Of a stretch of 64,000 nt of DNA, positions 51,790-60,758 are shown in pieces. The DNA comes from Azospirillum doebereinerae. Its GTDB lineage: Bacteria > Pseudomonadota > Alphaproteobacteria > Azospirillales > Azospirillaceae. A program made the translations under genes and the position numbers. The notes beneath the pieces are model-generated. The model was not told where the DNA came from. It searched no databases and saw nothing but the letters and a program-made list of their open reading frames with translations. The DNA is taken from NCBI RefSeq assembly GCF_003989665.1, contig NZ_RZIJ01000027.1:1-64000 (forward strand), in the 5' to 3' direction. Numbering within the stretch: position 1 is the first letter of the stretch; each line of letters opens with the position of its first letter.

Positions 51790-52992
51790 GTGAGAGAAGC
51801 CGTCATCGTGTCGACCGCCCGCACCCCCATCGGCAAGGCCTACCGGGGGGCCTTCAACGACACCCAGGCGCAGGCGCTGGGCGGCCACGCCATCGCCCAC
51901 GCCGTCGCCCGCGCCGGAATCCATCCCGCCGAGATCGACGACGTGGTGATGGGGGCGGCGTTGCAGCAGGGCGCCACCCACATGAACATGGCCCGCCAAT
52001 GCGCGCTGCGCGCCGGGCTGCCGACCTCGGTGGCGGCGCAGTCGGTGGACCGGCAATGCGCGTCGGGGCTGATGGCCATCGCCATCGCCGCCAAGCAGAT
52101 CGTCGTCGACGGCATGACCGTCGCGGTCGGCGGCGGGCTGGAATCGCTGTCGCTGGTGCAGACCGACCGCATGAACGTGGAGCGCTGGCGCGACCCCTGG
52201 CTGGTCGAGCACCGACCCGACGTCTACATGGCGATGATCGAGACGGCGGAGATCGTGGCGGCGCGCTACGGCGTGTCGCGCGAGGCGCAGGACGCCTACG
52301 CCGCCCGCTCCCAGGCGCGGACCGCGCAGGCGCAGGCGGCCGGGCGCTTCGACGACGAGATCGTGCCGGTGACGACGACCATGAAGCGTTACGACAAGGC
52401 GACCGGCGCGGCCACCGACCACGCGGTCACGCTGGAGCGCGACGAGAGCAACCGGCCCGACACCACGCTGGCCGGGCTGTCGGCGCTGAAACCGGTGTTC
52501 CGCGACGGCCAGCGCATCCGCGAGGGGCGTTTCGTCACCGCCGGCAACGCCTCCCAGCTCTCGGACGGCGCCTCGGCCAGCGTCCTGATGGAGGCGGGGG
52601 AGGCCGAGCGGCGGGGCTTGCGTCCGCTGGGCGTCTACCGGGGAATCGCGGTCGCCGGCTGCGACCCGGACGAGATGGGCGTCGGCCCGGTCCACTCGGT
52701 GCCGAAGCTGCTGAAGCGGCACGGCCTGACCGTCGACGACATCGGGCTGTGGGAACTCAACGAGGCCTTCGCCGCGCAGGTGATCCATTGCCGCGACCGG
52801 CTCGGCATTCCCGACGAGCGGCTGAACGTCAACGGCGGCGCCATCGCGGTCGGCCATCCCTACGGCATGTCGGGCGCCCGGTTGGTCGGGCACGCCCTGA
52901 TCGAGGGCCGGCGCCGGGGCGTGCGCCACGTCGTCGTCACCATGTGCGTCGGCGGCGGCATGGGCGCGGCCGGTCTGTTCGACATCGCCTGA
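51790..52992 (+). CDS. Acetyl-CoA acetyltransferase (thiolase)
   Basis: 400 residues from a GTG at 51790 with GGGGAG 7 nt upstream. Nucleophile Cys90 in VDRQCASGLMAIAIAAKQIV, His in NVNGGAIAVGHPYGMSGARL and the second Cys in MCVGGGMG. Family range is 390-400 residues. It cleaves 3-ketoacyl-CoA with CoA as the last step of the beta-oxidation spiral. 26 nt after the SDR stop. Confidence 0.95.
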   Translation: MREAVIVSTARTPIGKAYRGAFNDTQAQALGGHAIAHAVARAGIHPAEIDDVVMGAALQQGATHMNMARQCALRAGLPTSVAAQSVDRQCASGLMAIAIAAKQIVVDGMTVAVGGGLESLSLVQTDRMNVERWRDPWLVEHRPDVYMAMIETAEIVAARYGVSREAQDAYAARSQARTAQAQAAGRFDDEIVPVTTTMKRYDKATGAATDHAVTLERDESNRPDTTLAGLSALKPVFRDGQRIREGRFVTAGNASQLSDGASASVLMEAGEAERRGLRPLGVYRGIAVAGCDPDEMGVGPVHSVPKLLKRHGLTVDDIGLWELNEAFAAQVIHCRDRLGIPDERLNVNGGAIAVGHPYGMSGARLVGHALIEGRRRGVRHVVVTMCVGGGMGAAGLFDIA

Positions 52993-53071
52993 ACAGCCCA
53001 TGTCATCCCTGACCGAAGGGAAGCAGGGTAAGTTTCCGGAAACCACGAATCAACAGGGAGGACATCCACGC

Positions 53072-53518
53072 ATGGACCGCAAGAACGACACCCGCGACGG
53101 CTACCCGCATTTCCAGAGGGTCCCGACCCGCTGGATGGACAACGACGCCTACGGCCACGTCAACAACGTGGTCTATTACAGCTATTTCGACACGGTGGTG
53201 AACCAGTACCTGATCGAGACCGGCGCGCTCGACATCGCGGCCAGCCCGGTGATCGGGCTGGTGGTGGACACCGGGTGCAGCTACTACGCGCCGGTGACCT
53301 TCCCCGACCGGGTCGAGGCCGGGCTGCGGGTGGCGCGGCTGGGCACCAGCAGCGTCCGCTACGAGGTCGGGCTGTTCCGCAACGACGATCCCACCCCGGC
53401 GGCCTGCGGCCATTTCGTGCATGTCTACGTCGACCGCGAGACGCGCCGTCCGGCGCCGCTGCCGGCTCCCCTTCGCGCCGTGCTCGAACGGCTGGTCGCG
53501 CCCGCCCAAACCGCCTGA
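53072..53518 (+). CDS. Acyl-CoA thioesterase, 4HBT hotdog family
   Basis: 148 residues. RVPTRWMDNDAYGHVNNVVY carries the catalytic Asp of the 4-hydroxybenzoyl-CoA thioesterase type (W-x-D-x-D/N-x-x-GHVNN), followed by YYSYFDTVVNQYLIE and LVVDTGCSYYAPVTFPDRVE. It releases CoA from acyl-CoA intermediates. GGGAGG lies 10 nt before the ATG. Part of the thiolase operon. Confidence 0.9.
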   Translation: MDRKNDTRDGYPHFQRVPTRWMDNDAYGHVNNVVYYSYFDTVVNQYLIETGALDIAASPVIGLVVDTGCSYYAPVTFPDRVEAGLRVARLGTSSVRYEVGLFRNDDPTPAACGHFVHVYVDRETRRPAPLPAPLRAVLERLVAPAQTA

Positions 53519-53546
53519 TCCCCCTTTCTCGTCGAGGACCAGAGAC

Positions 53547-54701
53547 ATGACGGACTTCGTTTTCGAGACCACCCCGAAGCTGGTGTGCGAGGCGGGGGCG
53601 GCGGCCCGGCTGGGCGAGATGGCGAAGGCGCTGGGCATCCGCCGCGCCCTGATCGTCACCGACGCCGGGCTGGTGGCCGCCGGGCTGCTGGAACCGGTCC
53701 AGGCCGGATTCGCGGCGGCGGGCTCCGCCTGCGTCCTGTTCTCCGACGTGCTGGCCGACCCGCCCGAGGCGTCGGTCGCGCTGGCGGTCCAGGCGGCGCG
53801 CGACGCCGGTGCCGACGGCGTGATCGGTTTCGGTGGCGGCAGTTCGCTGGACACCGCGAAGCTGGTCGCCCTGCTGGCCGGCACGCCGCAGGATCTGCCG
53901 GACATCTACGGCATCGGCCTTGCCAAGGGGCCGCGCCTGCCGTTGATCCAGGTGCCGACCACCGCCGGCACCGGGTCGGAGGTGACGCCCATCGCCATCG
54001 TCACCACGCCGACCAGCGAGAAGAAGGGCGTCGTCTCCAGCCTGCTCTACCCCGATCTGGCGGTGCTGGACGCCCGTCTGACGCTGGGGTTGCCGCCGCG
54101 CGTCACCGCGATGACCGGCATCGACGCGATGGTCCACGCCATCGAGGCCTACACCACCCGCCACAAGAAGAACCCGCTGTCCGACAGCCTCGCGCTGCGG
54201 GCGCTGAGCCTGCTGGGCGCCAACATCCGCACCGTGATCGAGGACGGGCGGAACGTCGCCGCCCGCGCGGCGATGCTCCAGGGCTCGCTGCTGGCCGGCA
54301 TCGCCTTCGCCAACGCGCCGGTCGGGGCGGTCCACGCCCTGGCCTATCCGCTGGGCGGCCATTTCCATGTGCCGCACGGCCTGAGCAACGCGCTGGTGCT
54401 GCTTCCGGTGCTGGAGTTCAACCGCCCGGCCGCCGAAACGCTCTACGCCGAACTCGCCCCGGCGATCCTGCCCGGCCGCTCCTTCGCCACCCCGGCCGAG
54501 GCGGCGGTGGGCTTCATCGGCGCCATGCGGGATCTGGTTGCCGCCATGCCGATGGAGCAGCGGCTGGAGGAGGTCGGGGTGCGGCGCGAGGATCTGCCCA
54601 TGCTGGCCGCCGACGCCATGAAGGTGCAACGGCTGCTGATCAACAACCCGCGCGAGGTGTCCTACGACGACGCCCTGGCGATCTACGGGCAGGCGTACTG
54701 A
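53547..54701 (+). CDS. Iron-containing alcohol dehydrogenase
   Basis: 384 residues, the usual length. NAD-binding GADGVIGFGGGSSLDTAKLV, PTTAGTGSEVTPIAIVTTPT, and iron ligands: Asp and His in TGIDAMVHAIEAYTT, His pair in VGAVHALAYPLGGHFHVPHG. It interconverts an alcohol or 4-hydroxy acid with its aldehyde. Its place in the acyl-CoA operon suggests the substrate enters as a hydroxy acid or alcohol, which is inference. Confidence 0.93.
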   Translation: MTDFVFETTPKLVCEAGAAARLGEMAKALGIRRALIVTDAGLVAAGLLEPVQAGFAAAGSACVLFSDVLADPPEASVALAVQAARDAGADGVIGFGGGSSLDTAKLVALLAGTPQDLPDIYGIGLAKGPRLPLIQVPTTAGTGSEVTPIAIVTTPTSEKKGVVSSLLYPDLAVLDARLTLGLPPRVTAMTGIDAMVHAIEAYTTRHKKNPLSDSLALRALSLLGANIRTVIEDGRNVAARAAMLQGSLLAGIAFANAPVGAVHALAYPLGGHFHVPHGLSNALVLLPVLEFNRPAAETLYAELAPAILPGRSFATPAEAAVGFIGAMRDLVAAMPMEQRLEEVGVRREDLPMLAADAMKVQRLLINNPREVSYDDALAIYGQAY

Positions 54702-54877
54702 GACCAAAGACTGCGGCGACGTTTCCTCCCCACCCGTCTTTTCCGTTGTCACGTGGAGGGGTGGGCAAGGCGTCGATTGAAGGCCGTCGGCGTTATCGTG
54801 CGCGACGCCTGGAACGCAAAAGGGTAGGGTCCCCGCTCGTTCGGTCCGGTTGGACCCGATAGCAGAGACGAGAGGGG
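54702..54877. other. Intergenic region, no gene seen
   Basis: About 176 nt after the alcohol dehydrogenase gene. It should contain the end of the catabolic operon and the promoter of the small membrane protein. No clear hairpin with a T-run. Confidence 0.3.
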
Positions 54878-55258
54878 ATGTTCATGTACGACGTTGCCAT
54901 GATGCTGCACCGGCTCACCGCCGTGCTGGCGATTCTCGGCACGCTGGTCTGGGCCTTCGGGGCGTTGCGCGGCGCCGCCCCCGGCCTGACGGCCCGCCGG
55001 AAGGGGCTGTACGTCGCGGCGATGGCCTCCACCGGGATCGCGGGGCTGACCGGCCTCGCGGTGACCTTCGCGGGGCCGTGGGCGTCGATGCTGTTCCCCT
55101 ATCTGGGCCTCGCCGCCGTCGCGGGGCATGGGGTGGCCGGGGGCATGGCCAAGCGGGCGGTGATCGCGGGGAGCCGCAAGACGGTGGCCGGCGCCGTCGC
55201 GATCCAGGTGGTCATGCTGCTGGTGGCTTCCTATCTGATGGCCGTCAAGCCGTTCTGA
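54878..55258 (+). CDS. Small four-span membrane protein
   Basis: 126 residues with four hydrophobic segments (LTAVLAILGTLVWAFGALRG; LYVAAMASTGIAGLTGLAVT; YLGLAAVAGHGVAGGMA; GAVAIQVVMLLVASYLMAVK). Two conserved-looking His occur at helix ends (MLHRL, AGHGVAGG), which could bind heme as in small cytochrome b-like proteins, but this is not established. AGAGGGG lies before the ATG. No close family recognised. Confidence 0.7.
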   Translation: MFMYDVAMMLHRLTAVLAILGTLVWAFGALRGAAPGLTARRKGLYVAAMASTGIAGLTGLAVTFAGPWASMLFPYLGLAAVAGHGVAGGMAKRAVIAGSRKTVAGAVAIQVVMLLVASYLMAVKPF

Positions 55259-55298
55259 CCGCCACTCCATCCATCGGCCAGTCTCGGGAGGAAGCGTC

Positions 55299-56423
55299 AT
55301 GAAGCGTAGGACCGTCCTTTTGAGCCTGGCCGGCGGCGTGGCGGCGGGCATCGCCGGACTCCGGCCGGCTGCCGCGCAGGCGCCGCTGCCCGAACTGGCG
55401 CCCGCCGCCGATCCCTACGCCCGCTTGCAGGGCGGCGTTCCCCACCACCTGACGCCGGACCAGGAAGCCCAGCGCGTCACCGACAGCCCCGCCCCGGCCG
55501 GGCCGTCCGGACGCTGGGTCGGCCGTGCCGCCCTGCCGATCCCGCGCAGCGAGATGGCCTGGGCCACGGTGTCGAACGGGCGGATGCACGTGGTCGGCGG
55601 CTATGGCGAGGGGGCGGTCAACCGCGCCTACCATCACGTCTACGACCCGGCGGCGGACCGCTGGCACGGGGCGGCGGCGCTGCCGCGCGGCGCCAACCAC
55701 GTCGCGGTCGCCGCCATCGATGGGCGGGTCTACGCCTTCGGCGGCTTCACGGAGCAGAACCGGCGCTCCGACGCCAACGCCTACGTCTACGACGGGGCGA
55801 TGGATGCCTGGACGGTCATCGCGCCGCTGCCGCGCCAGCGCGGGGCGGCGGCGGCCGTGGTGCTGAACGGCGCCCTCCACCTGATCGGCGGCGCCTCGGA
55901 ACCGGCCAGCGAGCGGGCGAGCGTCGGCTGGCACGAGGTCTACGACCCGGCGGCGGACCGCTGGTCGGCCCGCAAGCCGCTGCCGGGCGCCCGCGACCAT
56001 GTCGGCTGCGTCGCCCATGACGGCTCCATCCACGTCGTCGGCGGGCGTTTCAACACCTTCGAGTACAACACCGACCTCCACCACGTCTACCGCCCGGACC
56101 GCGACACCTGGGAGGCGCTGGCGCCGCTGCCGACGGCGCGGTCCGGGCACGGCCTCGTCGTTTACCGGGGGCGTTTCTTCGCCATGGGCGGGGAGGGCGG
56201 CATCCTGAGCGGCGGGGTGCCGCGTCAGGCCAAGGTGTTCGGGCAGATGGAGAGCTACGACCCGGCGGCCGACGCGTGGCAGCGCCACGCGCCGATGCCG
56301 ACCCCGCGCCACGCGGTGGGGGCCGTCGCCATCGGCGACTGGATTTACGTGGCCGGCGGCGGCGCCGTGCTGGGCGGATCGGTGCAATCCGCCGTGCACG
56401 AGGCCTTCACGCTCCAGGGCTGA
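55299..56423 (+). CDS. Exported Kelch-repeat beta-propeller protein
   Basis: 374 residues. A twin-arginine-like signal (MKRRTVLLSLAGGVAAGIAG, cleavage near AAAQAP) is followed by Kelch repeats, each with a GG doublet and the YDPAADRW motif (MHVVGGYGEG; VYAFGGFTEQ; LHLIGGASEP; IHVVGGRFNT; FFAMGGEGGI; IYVAGGGAVL): six visible repeats. A six-bladed periplasmic beta-propeller. Bacterial relatives bind sugars or act as scaffolds. Ligand not inferable. It converges with nrdB after 6 nt. Confidence 0.88.
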   Translation: MKRRTVLLSLAGGVAAGIAGLRPAAAQAPLPELAPAADPYARLQGGVPHHLTPDQEAQRVTDSPAPAGPSGRWVGRAALPIPRSEMAWATVSNGRMHVVGGYGEGAVNRAYHHVYDPAADRWHGAAALPRGANHVAVAAIDGRVYAFGGFTEQNRRSDANAYVYDGAMDAWTVIAPLPRQRGAAAAVVLNGALHLIGGASEPASERASVGWHEVYDPAADRWSARKPLPGARDHVGCVAHDGSIHVVGGRFNTFEYNTDLHHVYRPDRDTWEALAPLPTARSGHGLVVYRGRFFAMGGEGGILSGGVPRQAKVFGQMESYDPAADAWQRHAPMPTPRHAVGAVAIGDWIYVAGGGAVLGGSVQSAVHEAFTLQG

Positions 56424-56429
56424 CCATCC

Positions 56430-57512
56430 TCACGCGCCGGCGGCGCGCATCCGGTCGAAGCTGGCCCACACGCCGTCCGCCCCGTCCCAACTCCCCTGGC
56501 TGGCGGCCTTGGAGTATTCGGTGGAGCGCTGCTCGAAGAAGTTGGCGTGCTCGACCCCGTTCAGGATCTCGATCAGCCAGGGTAGCGGGTGCGGCTTGAC
56601 CGGCTCGTAGCCGCCATCGGTCGCCTTGAAATACCCGTACAGCGTCGGCAACCGAAGCTGGGTCAGCCGCCAGTCGGCGATGTAGTGGACGTAGGCGCGG
56701 ATGTCCTCCGCCCGCATCCCCTGCACCGGGCCGAGGCCGAAGGCCAGCTCGATGAAGCGCTCCTCCAGCCCGACCATGGTGCGGCAGACGTCGAGGATGT
56801 CGTCGCGCACCGAGGGCGTCATGGCGCCGGTCTCGCGGTTCCACTCGTGGAACAGCCGGATGATGCCCTCGCAATGCAGGCTCTCGTCGCGCACCGACCA
56901 GGTGACGATCTGGCCCATGCCCTTCATCTTGTTGTGGCGCGGAAAGTTCAGCAGCATGGCGAAGCTGGCGAACAGCGCCATGCCCTCGGTGAAGGCGCCG
57001 AACATCGCCAGCGTGCGGGACACGTCGGCCACCGTGCCGACGCCGAAGCTGTGCATGTAGTCGGCCTTGTCGCGCATCTCCGCATAGTCGCGGAAGGCGG
57101 CGAACTCGGTCTGCGGCATGCCGATGGTGGTCAGCAGCAGGGCGTAGGCGTCGATGTGGATCGTCTCCATGTTGGTGAAGGCGGCCATCATCATCTGCAC
57201 TTCCAGCGGCTGGAAGATCGGCATGTAGCGTTTCAGGTAGTTGTCGCTGACCTCCACGTCGCTCTGGGTGAAGAAGCGGAAGATCTGCGTCAGCAGGTTC
57301 CGCTCGCCCTCGGTGACGCGGTCGGAGGTCCAGTCCTTGATGTCCTCGCCGAGCGGAACCTCCTCGCCCATCCAATGGACCTGCTGCTGCTTCTTCCAGT
57401 AGGCGTAGGCCCAGGGGTAGCGGTCCACGTTGTAGGCGGCGGAGCCCTGGAGAAGCCCGACGCGGCCGGTGCCGATCAGGCTCATGGGGTCGAGGTGGAG
57501 AAGCGAGGTCAT
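56430..57512 (-). CDS. nrdB: Ribonucleoside-diphosphate reductase class Ia, beta subunit
   Basis: 360 residues. All di-iron ligands and the radical Tyr can be placed: Asp in FTQSDVEVSDN, Glu-x-x-His in METIHIDAY with the radical Tyr four residues after the His (the E. coli Y122 spacing), Glu in FTEGMALF, and Glu-x-x-His in VRDESLHCEG. It generates the tyrosyl radical for ribonucleotide reduction with O2. It lies 41 nt after nrdA and is therefore under the same cobalamin riboswitch. Confidence 0.96.
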   Translation of the reverse strand: MTSLLHLDPMSLIGTGRVGLLQGSAAYNVDRYPWAYAYWKKQQQVHWMGEEVPLGEDIKDWTSDRVTEGERNLLTQIFRFFTQSDVEVSDNYLKRYMPIFQPLEVQMMMAAFTNMETIHIDAYALLLTTIGMPQTEFAAFRDYAEMRDKADYMHSFGVGTVADVSRTLAMFGAFTEGMALFASFAMLLNFPRHNKMKGMGQIVTWSVRDESLHCEGIIRLFHEWNRETGAMTPSVRDDILDVCRTMVGLEERFIELAFGLGPVQGMRAEDIRAYVHYIADWRLTQLRLPTLYGYFKATDGGYEPVKPHPLPWLIEILNGVEHANFFEQRSTEYSKAASQGSWDGADGVWASFDRMRAAGA

Positions 57513-57553
57513 GCGATGGGGATCCGGGATGGCGGCGGGGGAGGAACGGCGAC

Positions 57554-59512
57554 TCACTGGCAGGCGAGGCATTCCTCGTAGTCGGTGCGCGGGGCCTGGA
57601 CCTCCGCCTTGCCGGCCGCGCGATCCTTGCCGGCGAAGGCGGCGCGCTGCACCGACTTGGAACGGCAGTAGTAGAGGCTCTTCAACCCCTTCTCCCAGGC
57701 GGTCCAGTGCAGCATGTGCAGGTCCCACTTGTCGATGTCGCCCGGCAGATAGAGGTTGATCGACTGGCTCTGGCAGACGAAGGGCGTGCGGTCGGCGGCG
57801 AACTCGACGATCCAGCGCTGATCGATCTCGAAGGCGGTGCGGAACACGGCCTTCTCGTCCTCGTCGAGCAGGTCGAGATGCTGGACCGAGCCCTCATGCT
57901 CGATGATCGACTGCCAGATCTCGGGGCGGTCGGCGCCCTTGGCGATCAGCAGTTTTTCCAGATGCGGGTTGCGCACCGACATCGAGCCCGACAGCGTCTT
58001 GTGGGTGTAGATGTTGGCCGGGATCGGCTCGATGCAGGCGCTGGCGCCGCCGCAGATGATGCTGATGGACGCGGTCGGCGCGATCGCCAGCTTGTGGCTG
58101 AAGCGCACCGTCATGCCGCGGTCGGCGGCGTCCGGGCAGGGGCCGCGCTCGTGGGCCAGCGCGACCGAGGCGGCGTCGGCGTCGCGGCGGATCTTGCGGA
58201 AGAAGCGCAGGTTCCACGCCTTCGCCATGGCGCTCTCGAACGGCACGCCGCGCGCCTGGAGGAAGGAGTGGAACCCCATCACCCCCAAGCCCACCGAGCG
58301 CTCGCGCATCGCCGAATAGACGGCGTTCCCCATCCCCTCCGGCGCCGATTCGATGAAGCGGGTCAGCACGTTGTCGAGGAAGCGCAGCACGTCCTCGACC
58401 AGCCCCTCCTCGCGGTTCCACTCGTCCCAGGTCTCCAGGTTCATCGAGGCGAGGCAGCACACCGCCGTGCGCTCGTTGCCCAGATGGTCCTTGCCGGTCG
58501 CCAGCGTGATCTCGCTGCACAGGTTGCTGGAGCGCACCGACAGGCCGAGGTCGCGCTGGTGCTTGGGGAGCGCGCGGTTCACCGTGTCGCCGAACAGCAG
58601 ATAGGGCTCGCCGGTCTGCATGCGGGCCTCCAGGATCTTCTGCCAGACCTGACGCGCGTTGGCGTGCTTCAGGACGGCCCCGGTCTTGGGGCTGCGCAGC
58701 GGGAAGGGCTTGTCGTCGCGCACGGCCTCCATGAAGGCGTCGGTGACGACGACCGCGTGGTGCAGGTTCAGGCTCTTGCGGTTGAAGTCGCCCGAGGATT
58801 TGCGGATCTCCAGGAACTCCTCGATCTCCGGGTGGTGGATGTCGAGGTAGACGGCGGCCGAGCCGCGCCGCAGCGAGCCCTGGCTGATCGCCAGCGTCAG
58901 GCTGTCCATCACCCGGATGAAGGGGATGATGCCCGACGTGCTGCCGTTGCCCTTCACCGGTTCGCCGATGGAGCGCACCCCGCCCCAATAGGTGCCGATG
59001 CCGCCGCCGTTCGACGCCAGCCGGACGTTCTCGTTCCAGACATCGACGATGCCGTCGAGCGAATCGGGTACGGCGTTGAGGAAGCAGGAGATCGGCAAGC
59101 CGCGCGTGGTGCCGCCGTTGCTGAGGATCGGCGTCGCCGGCATGAACCACAGCCGGGAGATGGCGTCGTAGATCCGTTGAGCGTGCGCGGCATCGTCGGC
59201 GTAGGCGGCGGCGACGCGGGCGAACAGGTCCTGGTAACTCTCGCCCGGCATCAAATAGCGGTCGGTCAGCGTCGCCTTGCCGAAGCCGGTCAGCAGGGCG
59301 TCGCGGCTGCGGTCGATGCGGATGACGGAGGGATCGGGCGGCGTCCAGCTCTGCACGGGCGCGCGGCTGACGGCGTTCCGGTCACCGTCGTTTCGGTCGC
59401 CGCCGCGCTCCGGGGTCGTCCGGGGCAGGGTCGGCAGATTCCCGTGGCGGTCGAAGCCCTGGGAGAGTTCCCGGCCAAAGTCCTGGGCGATGTCTTGAGC
59501 GAGCGCCGGCAT
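57554..59512 (-). CDS. nrdA: Ribonucleoside-diphosphate reductase class Ia, alpha subunit
   Basis: 652 residues. Active-site Cys in LPISCFLNAVPDSLDGI, the central radical Cys region SSNLCSEITL and NERTAVCCLASMNLETWDEW, Pro-Thr-Ala-Ser substrate loop in LAIAPTASISIICGGASACI, and the C-terminal redox pair ECLACQ. The radical-transfer Tyr pair is visible in GLKSLYYCRSKS. There is no N-terminal ATP-cone, so dATP overall-activity control is probably missing. Reduces ribonucleotides to deoxyribonucleotides. Preceded by a cobalamin riboswitch. Confidence 0.96.
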   Translation of the reverse strand: MPALAQDIAQDFGRELSQGFDRHGNLPTLPRTTPERGGDRNDGDRNAVSRAPVQSWTPPDPSVIRIDRSRDALLTGFGKATLTDRYLMPGESYQDLFARVAAAYADDAAHAQRIYDAISRLWFMPATPILSNGGTTRGLPISCFLNAVPDSLDGIVDVWNENVRLASNGGGIGTYWGGVRSIGEPVKGNGSTSGIIPFIRVMDSLTLAISQGSLRRGSAAVYLDIHHPEIEEFLEIRKSSGDFNRKSLNLHHAVVVTDAFMEAVRDDKPFPLRSPKTGAVLKHANARQVWQKILEARMQTGEPYLLFGDTVNRALPKHQRDLGLSVRSSNLCSEITLATGKDHLGNERTAVCCLASMNLETWDEWNREEGLVEDVLRFLDNVLTRFIESAPEGMGNAVYSAMRERSVGLGVMGFHSFLQARGVPFESAMAKAWNLRFFRKIRRDADAASVALAHERGPCPDAADRGMTVRFSHKLAIAPTASISIICGGASACIEPIPANIYTHKTLSGSMSVRNPHLEKLLIAKGADRPEIWQSIIEHEGSVQHLDLLDEDEKAVFRTAFEIDQRWIVEFAADRTPFVCQSQSINLYLPGDIDKWDLHMLHWTAWEKGLKSLYYCRSKSVQRAAFAGKDRAAGKAEVQAPRTDYEECLACQ

Positions 59513-59640
59513 CCGTGATCCCTTGTTCTTGTGCGGCGGGAGGGCACGGAAAGCACGACTTGCGGGAATGCGGGCGAAACGCCGCGCAAGGGCAAGCGCA
59601 CCACCGGGGCACCCCGCCCGTGGACGTTCATCGGGTCATG

Positions 59641-59831
59641 GCAGGTCTCCTGGCTCGCGGGTCGTCGCGGCTTCGTCCGGCCTTCCCGGTGCTGATGAGG
59701 CACCAGTGACGCTGAAACGACGAAACCGCTCTCCGCTCACAGTTGCGGGGGCAGCGCCGGCTTGGGACCGCATCGTGACGCGGTTGACCGGCTTCCCTCT
59801 TAGCCCCGCATCTTGGCAACGCGGGGAACCA
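59641..59831 (-). promoter_or_regulatory. Cobalamin (AdoCbl) riboswitch upstream of nrdA
   Basis: On the minus strand the aptamer core is clear: GGGAAGCCGGT near the 5' end, GCCCCCGCAACTGTGAGCGG (conserved core), then GGGAAGG and the B12 box GAGCCAGGAGACCTGCC just before 59640. It lies 128 nt upstream of nrdA, same strand. When cobalamin is plentiful it should shut down nrdAB, so a B12-dependent class II reductase is probably encoded elsewhere. Confidence 0.95.
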
Positions 59832-60101
59832 TAACGCTAAATATGGTAGAGATGGCCGGCGGAAGCGTCAAGCGCTATCGCAGGCTTGGCCGGTGCGCGG
59901 GCGGATCGGCGAGAGCCCGGCCTTCCCAAAAGAAAACGGGCGGCCGGAGAGCCGGCCGCCCGAGTTGAGGGAGGAAACGCGACAGGGGTTCTGTCTCGCC
60001 GCCATCCTCGCCCATTCGGCCTGTCCTGTCGTGTCGGGTGCGACCCTGTCCGGGGCGACCCCGATGCCGGCTGGCCGTCCGCTCGGGCGTGACGGTCGGG
60101 C
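59832..60101. other. Gap between riboswitch and small peptide genes
   Basis: About 270 nt holding the nrd promoter and the terminator hairpin at 59927-59962. No gene seen. Confidence 0.35.
59927..59962 (-). terminator. Rho-independent terminator for the small peptide genes
   Basis: Perfect 11-bp stem CGGGCGGCCGG/CCGGCCGCCCG with a 4-nt loop at 59937-59962, followed on the minus strand by TTTTCTTTT. Confidence 0.92.
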
Positions 60102-60269
60102 TCAATAGGGGAGCGGCTTGGGGACATGCCGCGGAATCGGCAGCGGTGGCCCCGGCTTGCAGAACATCGGCGGGCACGGCCTGGGCGGCATCACGGGCTT
60201 GGACGCGGTCGAGGTGGCGACCACCAGGGCGCCGAGGACCACCGTCGATAGGACGCTCGGCTTGAACAT
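60102..60269 (-). CDS. Tiny secreted Pro/Cys-rich peptide
   Basis: 55 residues, starting MFKPSVLSTVVLGALVVATS, a short signal-type hydrophobic core. The mature part is mostly Pro with two Cys in RPCPPMFCKPGPP and ends HVPKPLPY. GGAGG lies 6 nt before the ATG, and a strong terminator follows 139 nt downstream. It sits 28 nt after a second small secreted protein with a related layout (signal, short Cys pair, Pro-rich end). Unrecognised. Confidence 0.7.
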   Translation of the reverse strand: MFKPSVLSTVVLGALVVATSTASKPVMPPRPCPPMFCKPGPPLPIPRHVPKPLPY

Positions 60270-60297
60270 GGCGGACCTCCGGTCGAAAGCGTCACGG

Positions 60298-60495
60298 TCA
60301 GCGGGGCGGGGGAGCGGTCGGCACCGTCGGGATGTGCGGGCGCTTCAGCGGATCGTACCCGGCGCCGCACGCCTTCGGGTTCGACGAGCAGATCGGCTTG
60401 TACGGCCCGGTCTTGATCGTGCCGGTCGAGGTGTCGGCCAGGGCGGCCGAACTCGCGAAGCTCAGGGCCAGAAGGGCGCAGGCGATGGTCTTCAT
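60298..60495 (-). CDS. Small secreted Cys/Pro-containing protein
   Basis: 65 residues. A clear Sec signal (MKTIACALLALSFASSAALA, cut before DTSTG) leaves a ~45-residue mature chain, YKPICSSNPKACGAGYDPLK, then a Pro-rich end PTVPTAPPPR. One Cys pair could form a disulfide. GGAG lies 7 nt before the ATG. It precedes the 55-residue peptide gene on the same strand and both share the terminator at 59927. Confidence 0.78.
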   Translation of the reverse strand: MKTIACALLALSFASSAALADTSTGTIKTGPYKPICSSNPKACGAGYDPLKRPHIPTVPTAPPPR

Positions 60496-60758
60496 GTCGA
60501 GGCTCCATGGGTGGGTTGGGCGGTCGGTGTCAACGTGCCCATCATGGCGGCGAGCGACCTCGTCCGCTGTGAGCCAGCCGACAGGCCGGACAAGATCGCC
60601 CGAGGTCGCCCGCCGGGCCTTCGCCGGTCCCTGACGCCCCCTTGGCAGAGCCCGAGGCATCGCCGGGCTTGCCAAGGTCCGGCGAACGTGTACGCCTCGT
60701 GTCTTTCGGGCGGGCGCGCCGCGTTTCCCGTTCAAGCCTTCACACCGGAGCGACCGTC

